Below, piece by piece: positions 22,301 through 37,300 of a stretch of 64,000 nt of DNA. This DNA comes from Hippopus hippopus. Taxonomy: Eukaryota; Mollusca; Bivalvia; Cardiida; Cardiidae. The notes under the pieces were generated by a model. It was not told the origin of the DNA and did not search any database. It was given only the letters and a program-made list of their open reading frames with translations. The position numbers and the translations under genes were made by a program. Numbering within the stretch: position 1 is the first letter of the stretch; each line of letters begins with the position of its first letter. The DNA is taken from assembly GCA_946811185.2 (NCBI GenBank), contig OX328109.1, positions 34,828,129 to 34,892,128 on the forward strand. Direction: 5' to 3'.

Positions 22301-25300
22301 AGTTATTGACTGTCCAGACACTTAAAATTGTTCTGTTAAGATATTAGTTTGCACTTTTTCATGATTTTACTTAGATCAAAAACGTAATATTTGAATAGTA
22401 CACTATTAAAGATGTTTAAGTTCTACACTGTAAATTTAGAACTACTTCATTTGTTTATCTTCCAGCCAATGTATATGAAGTGAAGTATATAGTAGACTTT
22501 GATCCTATGTTGGGAGAAATCATCTCAGAGACAAAATACATGGAACAGCTTGGGTTTTCTGTACCAGAGCTGGCTAGAAATGTGGCTCTTCAGGTGAGGA
22601 AATTTTTTTTCTAAACACTTTACAAAACCATACCGAGTTTTAACGACCCTGAGGAAAAAGGTTTTTAAAGAAACATTTAGGGAAATGGAGAAAATGCTGG
22701 TAACCAGCATTTTCTCCTTTTCCCTCCATGTATTCTACTCTGTCTAAAGACAAATTCCATCTTTGAGCCTAAGTTAATTTGTTGTCTGCAAATGCTTTCA
22801 TTTTGGACAAATCCACATTTTTTGTATTTGGTAAGTTAACTCTTTACCAGATCACAAAATTTTAGACTGTTCCAAGTTGAAAGCATTTGCAGACGACAAA
22901 TTAGATTTTGCACAAATAATGAAATTTTGTCTTTAATATGGTAGAAAATATGTTGGGAAAAGGATAAAATGCTGGTTACCTATGTTGTTTTCCTTTTCTC
23001 GCATTTTTTTTCAAAAGCTTAATATGACAGGAATTTGAAGGAAAGATACTGTTTTAAAAAAAAATACGGAAAACATTTTGTGAAAATCAGCATTTTCTTG
23101 TGACAAACAAATGCGCCTTCTCCCTCTTTCTTTTCAATAACTATGTACTGGAAAGTCTTATAAATTTACATATATACAATAATGGTTTAATTTACTCATT
23201 TACTGTATTTATCTTATAGGATGAAAAGTACATCAAATATGTAGAAAGTCTGACGCATATGTTACTGAGGTACAACAAACTGTTAGCCAGTCTGGATAGT
23301 GCAGAGGTGAGATTCTACTCTTTAACAGAGGACAAAGTTTAGATTTTATTTCAATGTAAATTTTATTGTAGATTTAGAAAGTAATACAACTTCTGATTGG
23401 ATATTGAATCATTTGGTTTAGCCAATCAGAAGTTTTGTTTCACTCAAATTTAGAAATTCTTTAGAATAAGACTAAAAATGTTCTTAAGAATGGTTTTAGT
23501 GAATATGGACCCATGAAAAAAAAGAGTGATCTAATTCATCAAAACATTTTTATTATTCCAAGTAATCAAAAGTTTTGATGACCAAGAGATTGAAAGCTTT
23601 TGAAAGCATTGTGTGAAGAGACAAATCCTGTTGTTGGAGCGACATTTTGGGACGGCAAAATAACTATTAACCAAAACATTTAATCTATCTTCAAGAAAGT
23701 AGAAAACAATGTGGGAAAAAGAGAAAATGCTGGTAACCAGCATTTTCTCCTTTTCCCACAATGTTTTTTAAAAGTCTTTTTCCTCAGGGTTGTTAAAAGC
23801 GTGTGGTAACAGCGAAATGCATACATGGTAATTACTTTTAGTATATAATGAGTCAAAATTGTCATGGAGAAAATAAAAAAATATTTGTTTTTGTATATTT
23901 ATATTACAGTATAGCATAACATCTAGACCTTTTGACAAATTTGCTACCTACAAAAGACTTTGATTGATTGATTGATTGATTTTCTGTTTATCAATCATAG
24001 CCACTGGTTGCCCATATGGGTGACAGGCCCAGAAGGCTGTTAGTTATGTTACCAGGGATAGTACAAGATATAGGACACAATCCATCCTAAGTTACTCCTT
24101 GTTTGTGAAGGCCTTGGTGAATAGCACCATTACATAGGACCTCAGTTTAACATCTTACCTAAAAGACTATCAGTAATTTTAGATGGCCAGCTGTTGGGCT
24201 TGAATCCACATCCTCAAGTGGCCCTAGACTTGACGTTTACAAGTCCTATACTCTACCACTTCAGCTATTCAGGCTGGTCTAGAGGGCTTAATTTGTTTAA
24301 GCTGCAAACCACTTGGATCTACACTATCCCCTTTTTTTGCCAGACAGTCTTGACAAAGACAGTCTTAAAACTGTAAATATGGCATGCATGTTCTCCTCTG
24401 AATCAAAATGTCCATTTCATTTATTTAGCACTACTAGGATGAATGACGTTTTTCCAAAGCCCTTTCTTGTAACCAGTTATAATTTAGCCGTGCTCTGGCA
24501 AAAGGAGGCTTCATACATCTTATATTTATACACAATGCATGATACCAAGAAAGTCATCACTTAATAAATAGATAAAATCCATTACTTATAACAACTGTCT
24601 GAATCGTGAGGTATACTAGTCCTTTGACATGCAGAAAATTTACCCATAGCAAAAAGTTTCAACCTATGTCAGCCTGCACAAACTGTGCAGGCTGACATGG
24701 GTTGATACTTTTTAACAGGTACTTTAAGCCTCCTTTTCACAGAGCATGGTTGTATTATATTGTCCAGTACTGTTTTCAACATCCTACTTTGTATAATTGT
24801 CTAGTCCAGGATTGTTTTCAATATCTTCTCTCATATCTGCACTAGCCCATTGTGAGGATGCAGGTATACAAAAAAAAAATGAGCTGTTAAAAATAGATAG
24901 TATGGAAATCACCCAAGTGGCTTCAAAATGAACTTTGGCACTGTTGCTTTTGATCTGCTTTTCTGTATCTATGTTTAAACACATTGCAACATGCAGATGG
25001 CTTTTTTTTTTTTTTTGTCTTGCAGCAGATGAGCTTTTGAAAAGATGGTATTTAAAGGAGAAGTTACTGCTAGCAAACAATTTCTCCCTCAGCCACACTG
25101 TTTTCACATACAATAAAACCACAATTTAGATTGGTTTTTGCTATAAATAAAGTTCACAAGCAAGTTTTCAAAGTTGTCCATGATCAGTGTTGCTTTTAAT
25201 GTTGTTGGCCATTTTAATTAACTTGTCAGCTCAGGCAGCAGACATAACTTTGAGACATTGTGGCAAGGGAAAACTGCCCATAATGTGCATTTTGTTTATA

Positions 25301-28300
25301 TATTACAAATAAAATTATTGATCAAGAGTGGATGTTTCAGTTTATTTGCCATTGTTCAATCTGCAGTGTACCAAATAACGAGAGCACTTTACATGTTTTA
25401 TTTTCCATCAAACTTACTTTACCATAAAAAATGTGCGCTAATTGTAGTGTCAGTCTGTAGGAAGATTCCTCTGTAAAAAGGGGGTTTAATGCATATGCAA
25501 AAACTATTGACCCATTTCAGCTTGCACAGTCCACACAGGCTGACATGGGCTGACATGGGTTGAAACTTGTTGCTATTTATAAATTTTCTACATGTCAAAG
25601 GACATTCTATCTCTGTATTTAGCCTGTTGTTAGACAAACTGGATTTTATGGATCCATAATTACATTATGACTTGGTATAACACGTCATGGAGATGTGTTA
25701 ATCCTTTCCCACATGACAAAATTTAAGACTTGTTCATTCTGGAAGCATTTGCAGACAACAAAATAAACCTAACTCAAAAATTGAAATTTGACTTTGGAAG
25801 AGTAGAAAACATTGTGGGAAAAGGAGAAAATGCTGGTTACAAGCATTTTCTCCTTTTCCCACAATGTTTTCAGAAGGCCTCTTCCTCTGGGTCGTAAAAA
25901 CCAGAGATTGTTTGGTAAAGGGTTAAACCCCCTTTTGTGTGGGTGCCACTCAAATACATATTAGGTTTTTTTAAAAAAAAAAAAAACTAGTTTAGTATAA
26001 AAAGTATATTTTGATAAAGTGATTTGGAACATTTTCTATTAATCTCATTTCTTTCTGCAATACGGAGCCTGTACCTTATGATAATGATAATAGCAGGAGT
26101 GATTGTTGTTTTTTTTTTTAACCCTTAGAGCGGGGAATAAACCTTTCGGACATTTTCATCATAGAAATCCGACTGAAATAAATGAAATTTCATGGTTGCT
26201 TTTGTCTGCAGTGTTTCAGCAAAGCTGACAGCGTAGATCAAAGATCTTGATCTACACTGACTGCAAAGGCAACTATAGTTGTGAAAGGAGCTTTAATGGT
26301 CAGTTAAGTGATTATGTATATTTTGAATATTATCCAATATTTGTCATATATTTTTTACGACACAGAGCTTGTTGTTAGAGGACCATGTTCGTGACCTAAG
26401 GCGAGTGATAAGACCGGGAGCCAAACGTCTCAACTGGAATTCTCTGGGTATCAAGGACTACTGTCATAAATGTGAACAGGTAAACTTTATGTCAAGAAAA
26501 ATATAAAGAAGTAATTTGCAGATGACAAATGGTAGTGATAAAAGATTGTGGGAAAAGTATGAAATGCTGGTCACCAGCTTTTTCTCCTTTTCCCAAAATA
26601 TTTCCAAGAGCCTTTTACTTTCAGGATTATAATACAGGATTACTTGGTTATAGGCCAGACAGCTTTATTTCTGACATGTTGTTCAGTGAATTGAAAAGTA
26701 TCTTGCTGGATTATTTTATAATTTCCCTGTTACAAGCTTATCCTAAGAAAGCTAATGAATGAACTTAAGATTTCCAGTTAGAAAACAAATACTGAGTCAT
26801 TTCTTTTTCCTTGCTAAGCCTTGGTAGTTCATTGGTAATACACAGAGATGTTAATCCAGAGGATATGAGTTTGAGGTTTTGACTTGCAAAAACTTTTTCT
26901 AAGGAATGATGAAAAGCGCTGGAACAGGTTTCATCCCTCATTCACCTGCTGCTGAACAATCTTATGGCTTTATTTATGTGGAAAAGTGACAAGTAGCTTT
27001 TGAAAGGTTGTTGTTTGTTTGTATAAAAACCCACCCATTTCTGTCAATTTCAGGCCATTGCTAAGTTTGAATCCCTGGTCAACCAAATTCAGAAGAATGC
27101 TAAAGATATTAACCAGAGGCTGTCAATGATTGAAAATGCCAACCTCTTCAAGTCACCGCCAAGAAAGTACCCAGATATTTTACCGAGCTGTAAGGAATAT
27201 TTTGAACATATTGAGAAAGAAAGGTCGAAAGACTTTGAAATTCTTGCCAGGAAGTATCGAGCTATAGGCCCACTGTTGACCAAGATGGAAGGACTGGTGG
27301 TTCATACAAACTCGGGACGGTCTCCTAAACTTCATCAGTATTACTCACACTGGGAAAAGAAAGTGTATGAAGCATTGACTCAGGTTTGTATTATTGGCTG
27401 TTAAATTTTGGCCAAACGACAATGACTTTAGACATGGCAAAATTGAAAGCATAGGCAAACAACATGGTAAATTTGTATTAAATGATTGGATTGTCTTTGA
27501 AATAATAGAAAACATTTGTTACTAGCACTGGTTACAATCATTTTCTCATTTATCTACAATGTAATCTGGAACCCTTTTCCTAAGGGTCATGAAAACACTG
27601 AATGTTTTGGTGGAAAAAATATGATTACTTCATGTTGATTGTGTTGCAAAAAACATTGTGATAAAGGAAAAAACTGCTCATAACAATCTAGTAAAAAGGT
27701 TAAGACTGCTCCTGGCTGCTTATCTCACAAAATATTGGACAATGTAGATCAAAAGATGAGATCGCATTTTCCTTGATCTACATTATTCACATTAGTAACT
27801 GAAGTTGTGTTTAATAGTTCCGAAAGTCTCACAAGGTTAACTCTACCACACAGTCCTGAGTTTTAATAACTCTTGGGGAGAAACCTTTTGAAAACAACGT
27901 GGGCAAAGGAGAAAATGCTGGTTCTCCTTTTCCCACAATGTTTTCTACCCTTCCAACAACTATCTGAACTCTAATTCCGTCAATGGCAGGTGATGATTAC
28001 TATCAGACTGTGCAAAACATAACACGCAATCTGATCTTGGTTAGTCACTGTCATCCAGTGAGAGTGAAATAATGAAATTTGTTTAAAACAGGGAAGATAA
28101 CATTGTGAAAAAGGGAGAGATTACATGTTACCAGCATTCTCTTCTTTTCCCACAATGCTTTCAACAGCATTCTACCTCAAGGTTATTAAAACTCAAAGTC
28201 AAGACTTAATTTGATAATAGGCAGATACATTTGTTTTAATCTAATTTTCAGTTGATACTGAACAACTTGAGGCGGTTTGAAGTGGCTCTTAGGTCAGACA

Positions 28301-31300
28301 AGCCCCTGTTTCAAGTGGAAACCCTTTTGGCAGCCCCAGATGTGGTACTACATCCACAGGCTAATGAGGTGTACAAGGTAACACTACAGTGTGTCAGAGA
28401 CTGTGTGGAAGGGTAGGTCTTTGTTACATACTTTATACACCATTTTTTTCTGCATTTGTGGTTGTGTGGTACAGGTTAATTGCGTTTGTGTTTATTATAT
28501 ATTATTTAAGAATTAATCTTCATTCCATCGTGGTTTATTTTTCACAGTTGTTAGTTATTAGGCACAATAAATAGTCCACGAGGGCGATAGCCCGAGTGGT
28601 TTATTCATGGCGCCTCATAACTCATAACATGGTTTATTGAACGATAAACCACGATAGAAAGAAGATTATTTCGATTCTAACGTGACCAGCTCTTTATCAA
28701 AGGAAAACAAGTTCATACTTAGTGTACAAGAGTGGATGCAGACAATATTCCCTTGAATAAACCATGGCTGTTCCAGCTACTATCCAAAACAAATCTCCAC
28801 TGCCCGGTCGGTAAATACAAAAAGTATCAAAAGTTCAATAAAACCTTAGGCATCGAACGTAACATAAAAAAAAAACCCTACCGTTTTACTGTTATATTTT
28901 CTCCCTTTCAAATAACAAAGAAGACAGAATGTATCGTCAAGTATTAGAGTCGCAGTCGTTTCGAATTCTCTGAATATTACTCCACCCACTCCCACTCCAA
29001 TTTTCAATGCAACACCGGCCAGGTTTGAACTAACGTTCACCATGAAAGACACCTGATATATATAAGTTTGCCGGTAACATTTCAAATAGTTTCATTGTTG
29101 TCAATTTTTATCAAAAACAGTTAATTTCGGTAAATCCTTGAGTTTTTTCCTTCATCCTTGGTCGAGTAGCCGAAAATGACGATTTGTTTACGTCAAGTGA
29201 CATTCAGTGATAAAATAATGGAGGGCACAGACATGGAACAGCCACAGGCGACTAACTGTATACAGAATGACTTCACTCTATATAGAATGACATAGATTTC
29301 ACCACGATTTTATTGCACTGTGTTTATAGAGCCGAATTCATGTGTCGCGTTAGAATTAACCCTTTACCACACAGCAAAATTTGTTGTTAGTTTGCTAAGC
29401 AAGTCTGTTTTACCATAGGGCTTCAAGCCTTCTTTCATAAATGAAAACATGTCATTTTGGGCATATGCAAAGTTTTTATTAGCTCGGCTGTTTTTTCGAA
29501 GAAAACATTGAGGTATTGTTGTAGCCCTGGTGTCGGCGTCGCCTGCGTCGTTGTCATGCAATACCTTTGACATTTTGTTATATCTGCCTCATAACTGAAG
29601 ACATTTACTTAAAACTCAGACAAGTTGTTAAATTTCAATGGTGAGACCCATACAATAAGGGCAGATAACCATCAAAGTATTTTTGACAGTTATGCCCCTA
29701 TTTTGACTTAGAATTTTCACTGAAAATCACGCACTTGCAGCCGAGTATTGGCACCTGCATGCGGTGCTTTTGTTATTTCAAGCTATGATTTGACCACACT
29801 GAAAGTCTTTAATTTTGTCATCTGGTATAGAGAAATATATATAGTACAGATAAAGTGTTGTGGTACAGAAAAATTATCTAACGAGGTTGGGAGACTTGAT
29901 AATTGGTGAGACAGTTATAAATCAATTCTCACAACTGACCGTCAATATTTTTGATATACAACAATACTATTTAAGTTTTATATTTACTTTTAAATTTCTG
30001 ATTTGTTTTTGTTTTATTATTCAAACAACAACAAATATGAATTTAGCATCAAGGTCAACAAGAGGTTATGTTTTACATCACTTGTAGTTGCGGCTCCACA
30101 TACTGTTCTATAAATATCTGTGGTCTGTAGTATATCCAAAATGAATATCTCATAGGTGTTAATGTGTGGATATTAGGTTAGTTGAAAAATAAAAGTATTT
30201 AATTACAAACTCATAGAGAAAGTATGAACCTGTTAGGGATAGACACACAGTCTTCAGCCATATTGACGTTGGCTGTGAGAGTATGCCATTGTTGTCTTTG
30301 TTTTATTCCAGTACCAAGTTGTTTGTACGCTGGATGAATGGTACCTGTATCGAGACACAACCTCAGAAGGTGGAGGGGGAAGATGAGCTGTATCAGTTTA
30401 CGTTTTTTTCTGATATTTCCATCAATACAGAAACTATAGACCTGGTACAGACAATCCACTTTGACATAAAAAATACATTGACAAACATGCAGAGGTATCT
30501 CAATCGATGGAAGAAATATAGAAGTATTTGGAAAGTAGACAAGGTATGCCAAATGTTTTCAATCCTGTACCAAACTATCCCTTTTTTTAATGACTCGGCG
30601 GAAAAAGGAGGTAAAAGAGCTGGTCACCAGAAATTTTTGAAAACCTTTAAAAAAAAAAGAAAGAGAAAGTGCTGGTAACCGCTCTCACTTCTGACACTAA
30701 AAATTATGCTGCACACTAGCAACAATGCAGCAGCTGGTTGAGTCACTAAATAAAAGTAAAAAATAACTGAAGCTGGTCTCCTGAGAGTAAATGTTGGAAG
30801 AAGTAAACATAAGCTGGTTTTTTCAGTTTGTTCTCTTTATTTAGTACAGATAAAGTCTGTTTTAATTTCAAAAAACAATCAGTGAATTATCTAAATTGTT
30901 ATAAACTTTTTCATATGTTGAATCAACTCTATTCTCTTTTCCAATATTGATCGATCTTTTAGAATGCTTAAACATGAATCTATCAGCTTTGTGAAGAAAA
31001 CTAATTAAGAAATGAATCTGAGAAATGCTTTTCAGCCTAAATGATGTTGCACAACAAATGCTGGTAATTAATTTGTCAAAGTTTGACCTTTTGCAATAAA
31101 ATGAAAAAGATATGGTTGCTCTCTTAACATGATGGAAGTTGGGGAGCAAGAATGACGAAATGCATGTTTATTTATACTGTTTTGCATGCACACAACAATT
31201 TGCTCCTAACAAGCAGTATCCTCTCTTTGCCGCTACATTTCCAGAAAAGTTTTGCTGAAACTTTGGTAAGTTTTTGAATAGGGTACTGTTTCACCAAACA

Positions 31301-34300
31301 ATCCCGAGTTTAATCAACCTTGGGAAAGAAAGTAATCTCGAGTTTTAATGACCCTGAAGAAGGAAGCTTTTGAAAACATTGTAGTTGAAGGAGAAAATGC
31401 TGGTAACCAACATGTTCTCCTTTTTCAGCAATGTTTTCTACTCTATCAAAAACAGAAATCTTCATTTGAAGTACATTTTATTTGCAATCTCCATTAATAC
31501 TTTCAATTTGTTTGAGTCTTGAACTTTTTCATTTGGTAAAGAGTTAAAGAGTTTTTTTTTTGTATAAATAATTCTTTTTTTCTTTTACAGCAAGCATTAG
31601 CAGATCGCTGGTTCCAGAAAGATCCAACTGTTGTGTCATTTGATAACAAGTTACAGTATTATTTCAAAACTATAGATGAGGTTGAAACAATTCCTGTGGT
31701 TAAGGACCAGGAGTGCATACGGCTTCACATGGGACCTCTGGCCACCTCTGTTAAAGGTATAGGAAACTAGTGATTCAGCATTTTGCATTATGACATATGA
31801 TCTGCTTTGTAACAAAGAGTTTGGTAGGATTAATTATCCTGTATATAAATGAGTGAATACTTTACCAAACCACAAAATATTTTACTTTTCCAAATTGAAA
31901 GCATTTGCATACAACAAATAAAATGTTAAAATGATGGGATTGTTTTGGTTTGGGTAGAAAACATGGTGGAAAAAGGACAAAAATGCTGTTTATCAGAATT
32001 TTCTCCTTTTTCCTCTTTGTTTTCAAAAGCTTTCTTCCTTATAATCATTAAAACTTGGAATTGTTCGGTAAAGAGTGAAAATTTTGTTAGTGTTTTACAG
32101 AATAAGAGGAATCTGATTTTTGTGAGAGTTGTAACAAAACTAGTTTATTTAGTGTAATCTTTACTTAATGATAAAATTTTGGACTTGTCTGAAGTGAAAG
32201 CATTTACAGAATACAAAATAAAAAGTTGGTTGAAAAATGGCAATTGTATCTTAAAGTGAAAAAGAAAATAGTTGAATTCACCCAAAATGTTTCAATTTCA
32301 AAGCTGTTTTGGCCAGAATATTTTTCAAAAGACGTAGATCCAAGATACGACTGTATGTCTTTTTCATTCCATCTGATCTTGATTTTGACCTTTAGCAACA
32401 TCACTCAGTTTTGCATGTAGCACACTCTAAGTTAAATCTGTATTTCAGAACATGCCAAGCAATGGATTGGTTGTCTAGGTAAACTCTTGAGGGATTCAGC
32501 CAAGGACAATCTATATCAGCTCAATGATACTTTGGATGTAAGTACTGTCTACAAAATGCAAAATCTCTTGCAGAAAATCAATCAAATTTAATAACACATT
32601 AGCACCACAAAAGAATTTTTTTATCTTTCACTATAGTAGAACAAGTCAAATGACTTTTATCAAATACTTAGCAATTTACAAGATCTGGGTCCGTATTCAC
32701 CAGCCATTCTTAAGAATATTCTTAGTCTTATTCTGCAAGATTTTCAACATTTAAAAGTAACACAACTTCTGATTGGCTAAACTATTCAGTTTAGCCAATC
32801 AGAAGTTGTGTTACTTTCAACTTTAGAAAATTCTGAAGAATGAGACAGAGAATATTCTTAAGAATGGTTGGTGAATACGGACCCTGGTTTCATATTCAGG
32901 AACTATTCTAAAAAAAACATTCTTAGTCTCATTCTCAAGAATTTTTTCATACTTGAAAATAACACAACCTCTGATTGGCTAAACCATTTGATTTAGCCAA
33001 TTACATGTTGTGTTACTTTCTAAATATAGAATAAGACTATGGATAAGACTAAGAACATAACACAACTTCTGATTGGCTAAACCATTTGGTTTAGCCAGTC
33101 AGAAGTGGTGTTTATTTCTAAATCTGGAATAAGACTATGCATGAGACTAAGATTGGTTGGTGAATACAGGCCCAGTCAGAAGTTTGGTCTGACCACTATT
33201 TTTCTCGTTTTGTTGACCAATCATATGAATAAGGTAAATCACCAAGTAGATTGGAAAGTCTGAAATTTGCCTTGACCACTATATTTCTATGCTGCAGAAC
33301 AAATCCGACGACTTAGATCAAACACCAAGTACCTTAGAAGATTTGAAGTTTGTCCTGACCACCATATCTGATATCAAAGCCATGTCTCTAGAGGTTGAGG
33401 ACAAGATACGAGACATCAGGGAAAGATATAGAACACTGTCTATGTATGATATTGAGGTACAGTATTTATAAAAACCTTGGCTGGCTTAGCTTTAGCTAAC
33501 AGTGAAGGTCAAGATTAGACTAGCACAGAACATGTAGTCTGATATTTTATAAGATACTCAGGTCATGAAATTTTGTGACGGGCAAAGGGTATCTTTTATC
33601 TCTTTACTGGAATTATCCATTTCACTTAAAGAAGAATCATGTAAAGAAGAGGTCTTTTGAAAATGTGGGAAAAGGAGAAAATGCAGGTAACCAGCATTTT
33701 CTCCTTTTTCCTTAACATTTTCTATCCATACAAAAATAAAACCCATAATTTGAGCAACATTGAACTTTTCATCTGCAAACATTTTCAATCTGGTAAAAGA
33801 TTAAGTGTAAAATAGCATAGCTTGCTCATCACTGTTAGAATATTATGTAAATAACATAGAAATTTTTAAATCAGAAGAAAGAAAAATGTCCTGTATCTTA
33901 AAGATTGTTAAACTTCTAGAATATCGCTCTGAAAATCTGTAAGTGTATAGATCTAAGATCAGACTGTATGTAATGTGCATTCTGATTTTAGATCTATACT
34001 GTCAGATTTTTGCCTAGCAGTTTAAAGCTTAACTCTTTACCACATGACAAAAATGTAGTCATCCAAATTGAAAGCATTTGCAGACGACAGTTTAGATATG
34101 GTTCAAATGATAGAATTCATCTTTGATTGGGTAGAAAGCATTGTTGGAAAAAGAGAAAATGCTGGTTACCAGCATTTTCACCATTTCCCACAATGTTTTC
34201 AAAAGCCTTCTTTTTAGAGGTCTTTAAAGGTCGGGATTGTGTTGTAAAGAGTTATCATATTGAGTGGCATTCAACATTTTAGAATAGTTTTATTTGAATT

Positions 34301-37300
34301 TTGGGGAAAAGATTACTTCAGAATAGATGCAACTTAATGAGAGAGACAATATGAACATAAAAAACTTCCTGTGTTTGTTAGAGGAGGTAATGATATTATG
34401 AATTGAGCATTTCTCTGTGAAAATGCACTAGCAACAAGTATCAATCCATGTCAGCCTGCCCAGGCTGACCTGGGTGGAAACTTTTTGCTATGTTTCAATT
34501 TTCTTCATGTCCAAGGATCATTCAATCTCATGATTGGTGCATTGTCAGACAAAATGGATATTACGGATCCATAATTTTGGGATGACTTGCTTGGTATAAT
34601 GCATCATGGAGATGCATTAAAGCCCCTTTTCCCAGAGCACATCTCACTGAATGCTCTAGAGGAGGGATAGGTATTTGTTATATATTTTCTTCTTATTGTT
34701 ATACATTTTCATCCTGCAAATCAATGGCTTTTATCACAGGTTACAGAACAAGAGAAAGAGCTACAGTGGAAAATGCCTCAGATTTGGGAAGACCTTGTGT
34801 GGAAGTCTAAAAATGTGGATGCTAGTCTTTTTGTAGTGAAGAAGAAATTCAAGGAGGTGAGAATTCATAGAAATGTTTCTGACTTTTCCTGCGGAATGGG
34901 GGGCCATTCCTGTAAATTAAGTTGTCTCCCTTGCTAGATAACAACTAAAGGTAACCAAATAAAAGATTGGTCCTTTTACCTGTATTCCTTTGTTTTTATC
35001 CTTGGTTTCCCTTGGGATGTTGCGATAAATATGATAATGATTTAGGATATATGTGTAGTGCCCCCATGTAATTCAAAACAAATTCTGTTTTTAATCATCA
35101 GGAACTACGAATAGATGGATTTGTAAAACAACCCAACTAAATTTACTTGAACTATTATCTCAAGAAAAAAAGCTGTTCAGTGCAAGAAAATCAAGGACAA
35201 AAACCAAGTAATCCCCTTATTAGGATCAATGTAGTGCTGGAGAGGAATCAAGGGAAATAACTGAAGAATGGTCCTCATTTTTGCATATGTCATATCTACA
35301 GAAAAATTATTTTGTTTAGCTCAAAGTTGATATATTTGCTTTTGCAGAAGGGAAAGATTAACCCTCTACCAGACAATCCCAAGTTTAATGACCCTCAGAA
35401 ATTAGCCTTTTGAAAACATTGTGAGAAAAGGAGAAAATGCTGGTAACCAGCATTTTCTCCTTTTCCCACAGTGTTTTCTATCTATTCAAGGCCAAAAACT
35501 ATCATTTGAAAAACATTTGAATTGTCATTTGTAAGCTATTTCACGATGGATAAATCAAAATTTTTCTGTGGTAAAGAGTTTAGATAAGACTGCATCAAAC
35601 ACACAGTCCTGTCATGGACAAATACTGTCTGATCCTTGATTGTGACAAAGAGCATTTTTATTTGCATTTCAATTGTATTTGTAGTGATATAAAAAATTCA
35701 AAATCATACATTTAGTGATAAAAGAGTTTAGGTAATGTTATGGGTAGTGAAGAATAAGATTTTAGCTTTTAAGTCAGTAAAATGTTCTCAGTCTTATTCT
35801 CCAAGATATTCTAAATTTGAACGTAACACAACTTCTGATTAGCTGAACAAAACTGAAAGGAGAGCCAGAAGAGAGAGAGTGTGAGTGACGAGTGAGTGTC
35901 TAGAATGTATGATGCACGAACTTGCATTGGTCATAATTTTTCCTACAAATGATGTTACTTTTATGATACATTGTGTAGCGAGGGTTGTTACATGCTGGAA
36001 AAGGAGGGGTAAGGGAGATATCTCCGTACTTTAGTGATCTATATTGTGTCACATGTGACAGTGAAACTGAATGATTGTATGCACAACACATATTATTACT
36101 GCTTTGTTACACCTGAGACAAATTTGCAGCAGAAGACTTGGCAAGAAATCCATATACAAAGATGTTTTTTATACAGATAGGTAAACACAGGCATGTATGC
36201 TTTACAATGTATAAAAAAGATGACAATGTTAACTCTTTACCAGACAATGAAAATTTATTCTAGATTTGTCCAAATTTAAAGGATTTGTAGACGATAAATT
36301 AAACGTAACTCAAAACATGAACTTTTTCATTCATAGAGTAAAAAACATTGTGGGAAAAGGAGAAAGTGCTGGTCGCATTTCTCCTTTTCCCACTTTTTTT
36401 CAAAAGCCTTCTTCCTCGGGGTTTTTTAAAAGTCAGGATTGTGTGGTAAAGGGTTTAACTACTACAAAATGCAGTGTCTGATCAGTTTCTCAAGTAGCGA
36501 TAGGAAGACAGGTGTTAATCTATGTGAACTAGAAATATATATGCAGTAAATGAAAGCTTATGGCCCTGAAATGACACAAAGACCCGTTGTATTTGCAAGA
36601 AAATGTTATTTTCAGGCTGAAATGCTTGTTATATGAAGTGTAACGTGTGTACACTTTATGTGTTTTTTTTTGTGTTTGTAAGATATACCTTTTTTATTTA
36701 TGCATATATGTTGTTTGTATGTTACTTCCAGTACTGAGCTCAGAGATAATGGGTTGCGTCTTAAAAAAAAAATTGGCCGCAGAAACTTTGATAACAATCC
36801 TGTAAAAATGGAGTAATCAAAATTATTAAAGACAGGTTGTCAAAAGTGGTTTTATGTCAGTCAGAAAAAGCCATCTGCAGGTCATTTTAATGTATTGAAG
36901 AAACAGTTTAAGACGGGGAATTTGATAAAAGGCAAAATGACTGAGTTTGTGAGACAAGATAGGTGTTGCTGATAAAAATTTTTGTGCACATTTTTGTGTG
37001 TTTATTTTCATTTAACTATTGTTGTTCTCAGTTTTTCTTTATTGGAATGATTTGTTGTAAGTTTAACTCCATACCGAAAAAATTTATATTTACCCAAATC
37101 TAAAGCATTTTCAGACAATTTAGTTGATATAGTGAAACTTGTCTCTGTAAGGGTAGAAAACATTGTGGGAAAAGGAGACAACACTGGCTACCAGCATTTC
37201 CTCCTTTTCCCATGTTTTCAAAAATTTTTCTCTCCCAAGGTCCTTAACCCTTTACCACACAATCCTGACTTTTAACAACCCAGAGAAAGAAGCCTTTTGA

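Noticed and set aside
28378..28379. Donor site AAG|GTAACA for exon 14
   Set aside because: Using it leaves exon 15 out of phase and drops the conserved [10 protein letters not shown] segment; the donor at 28413 fits.
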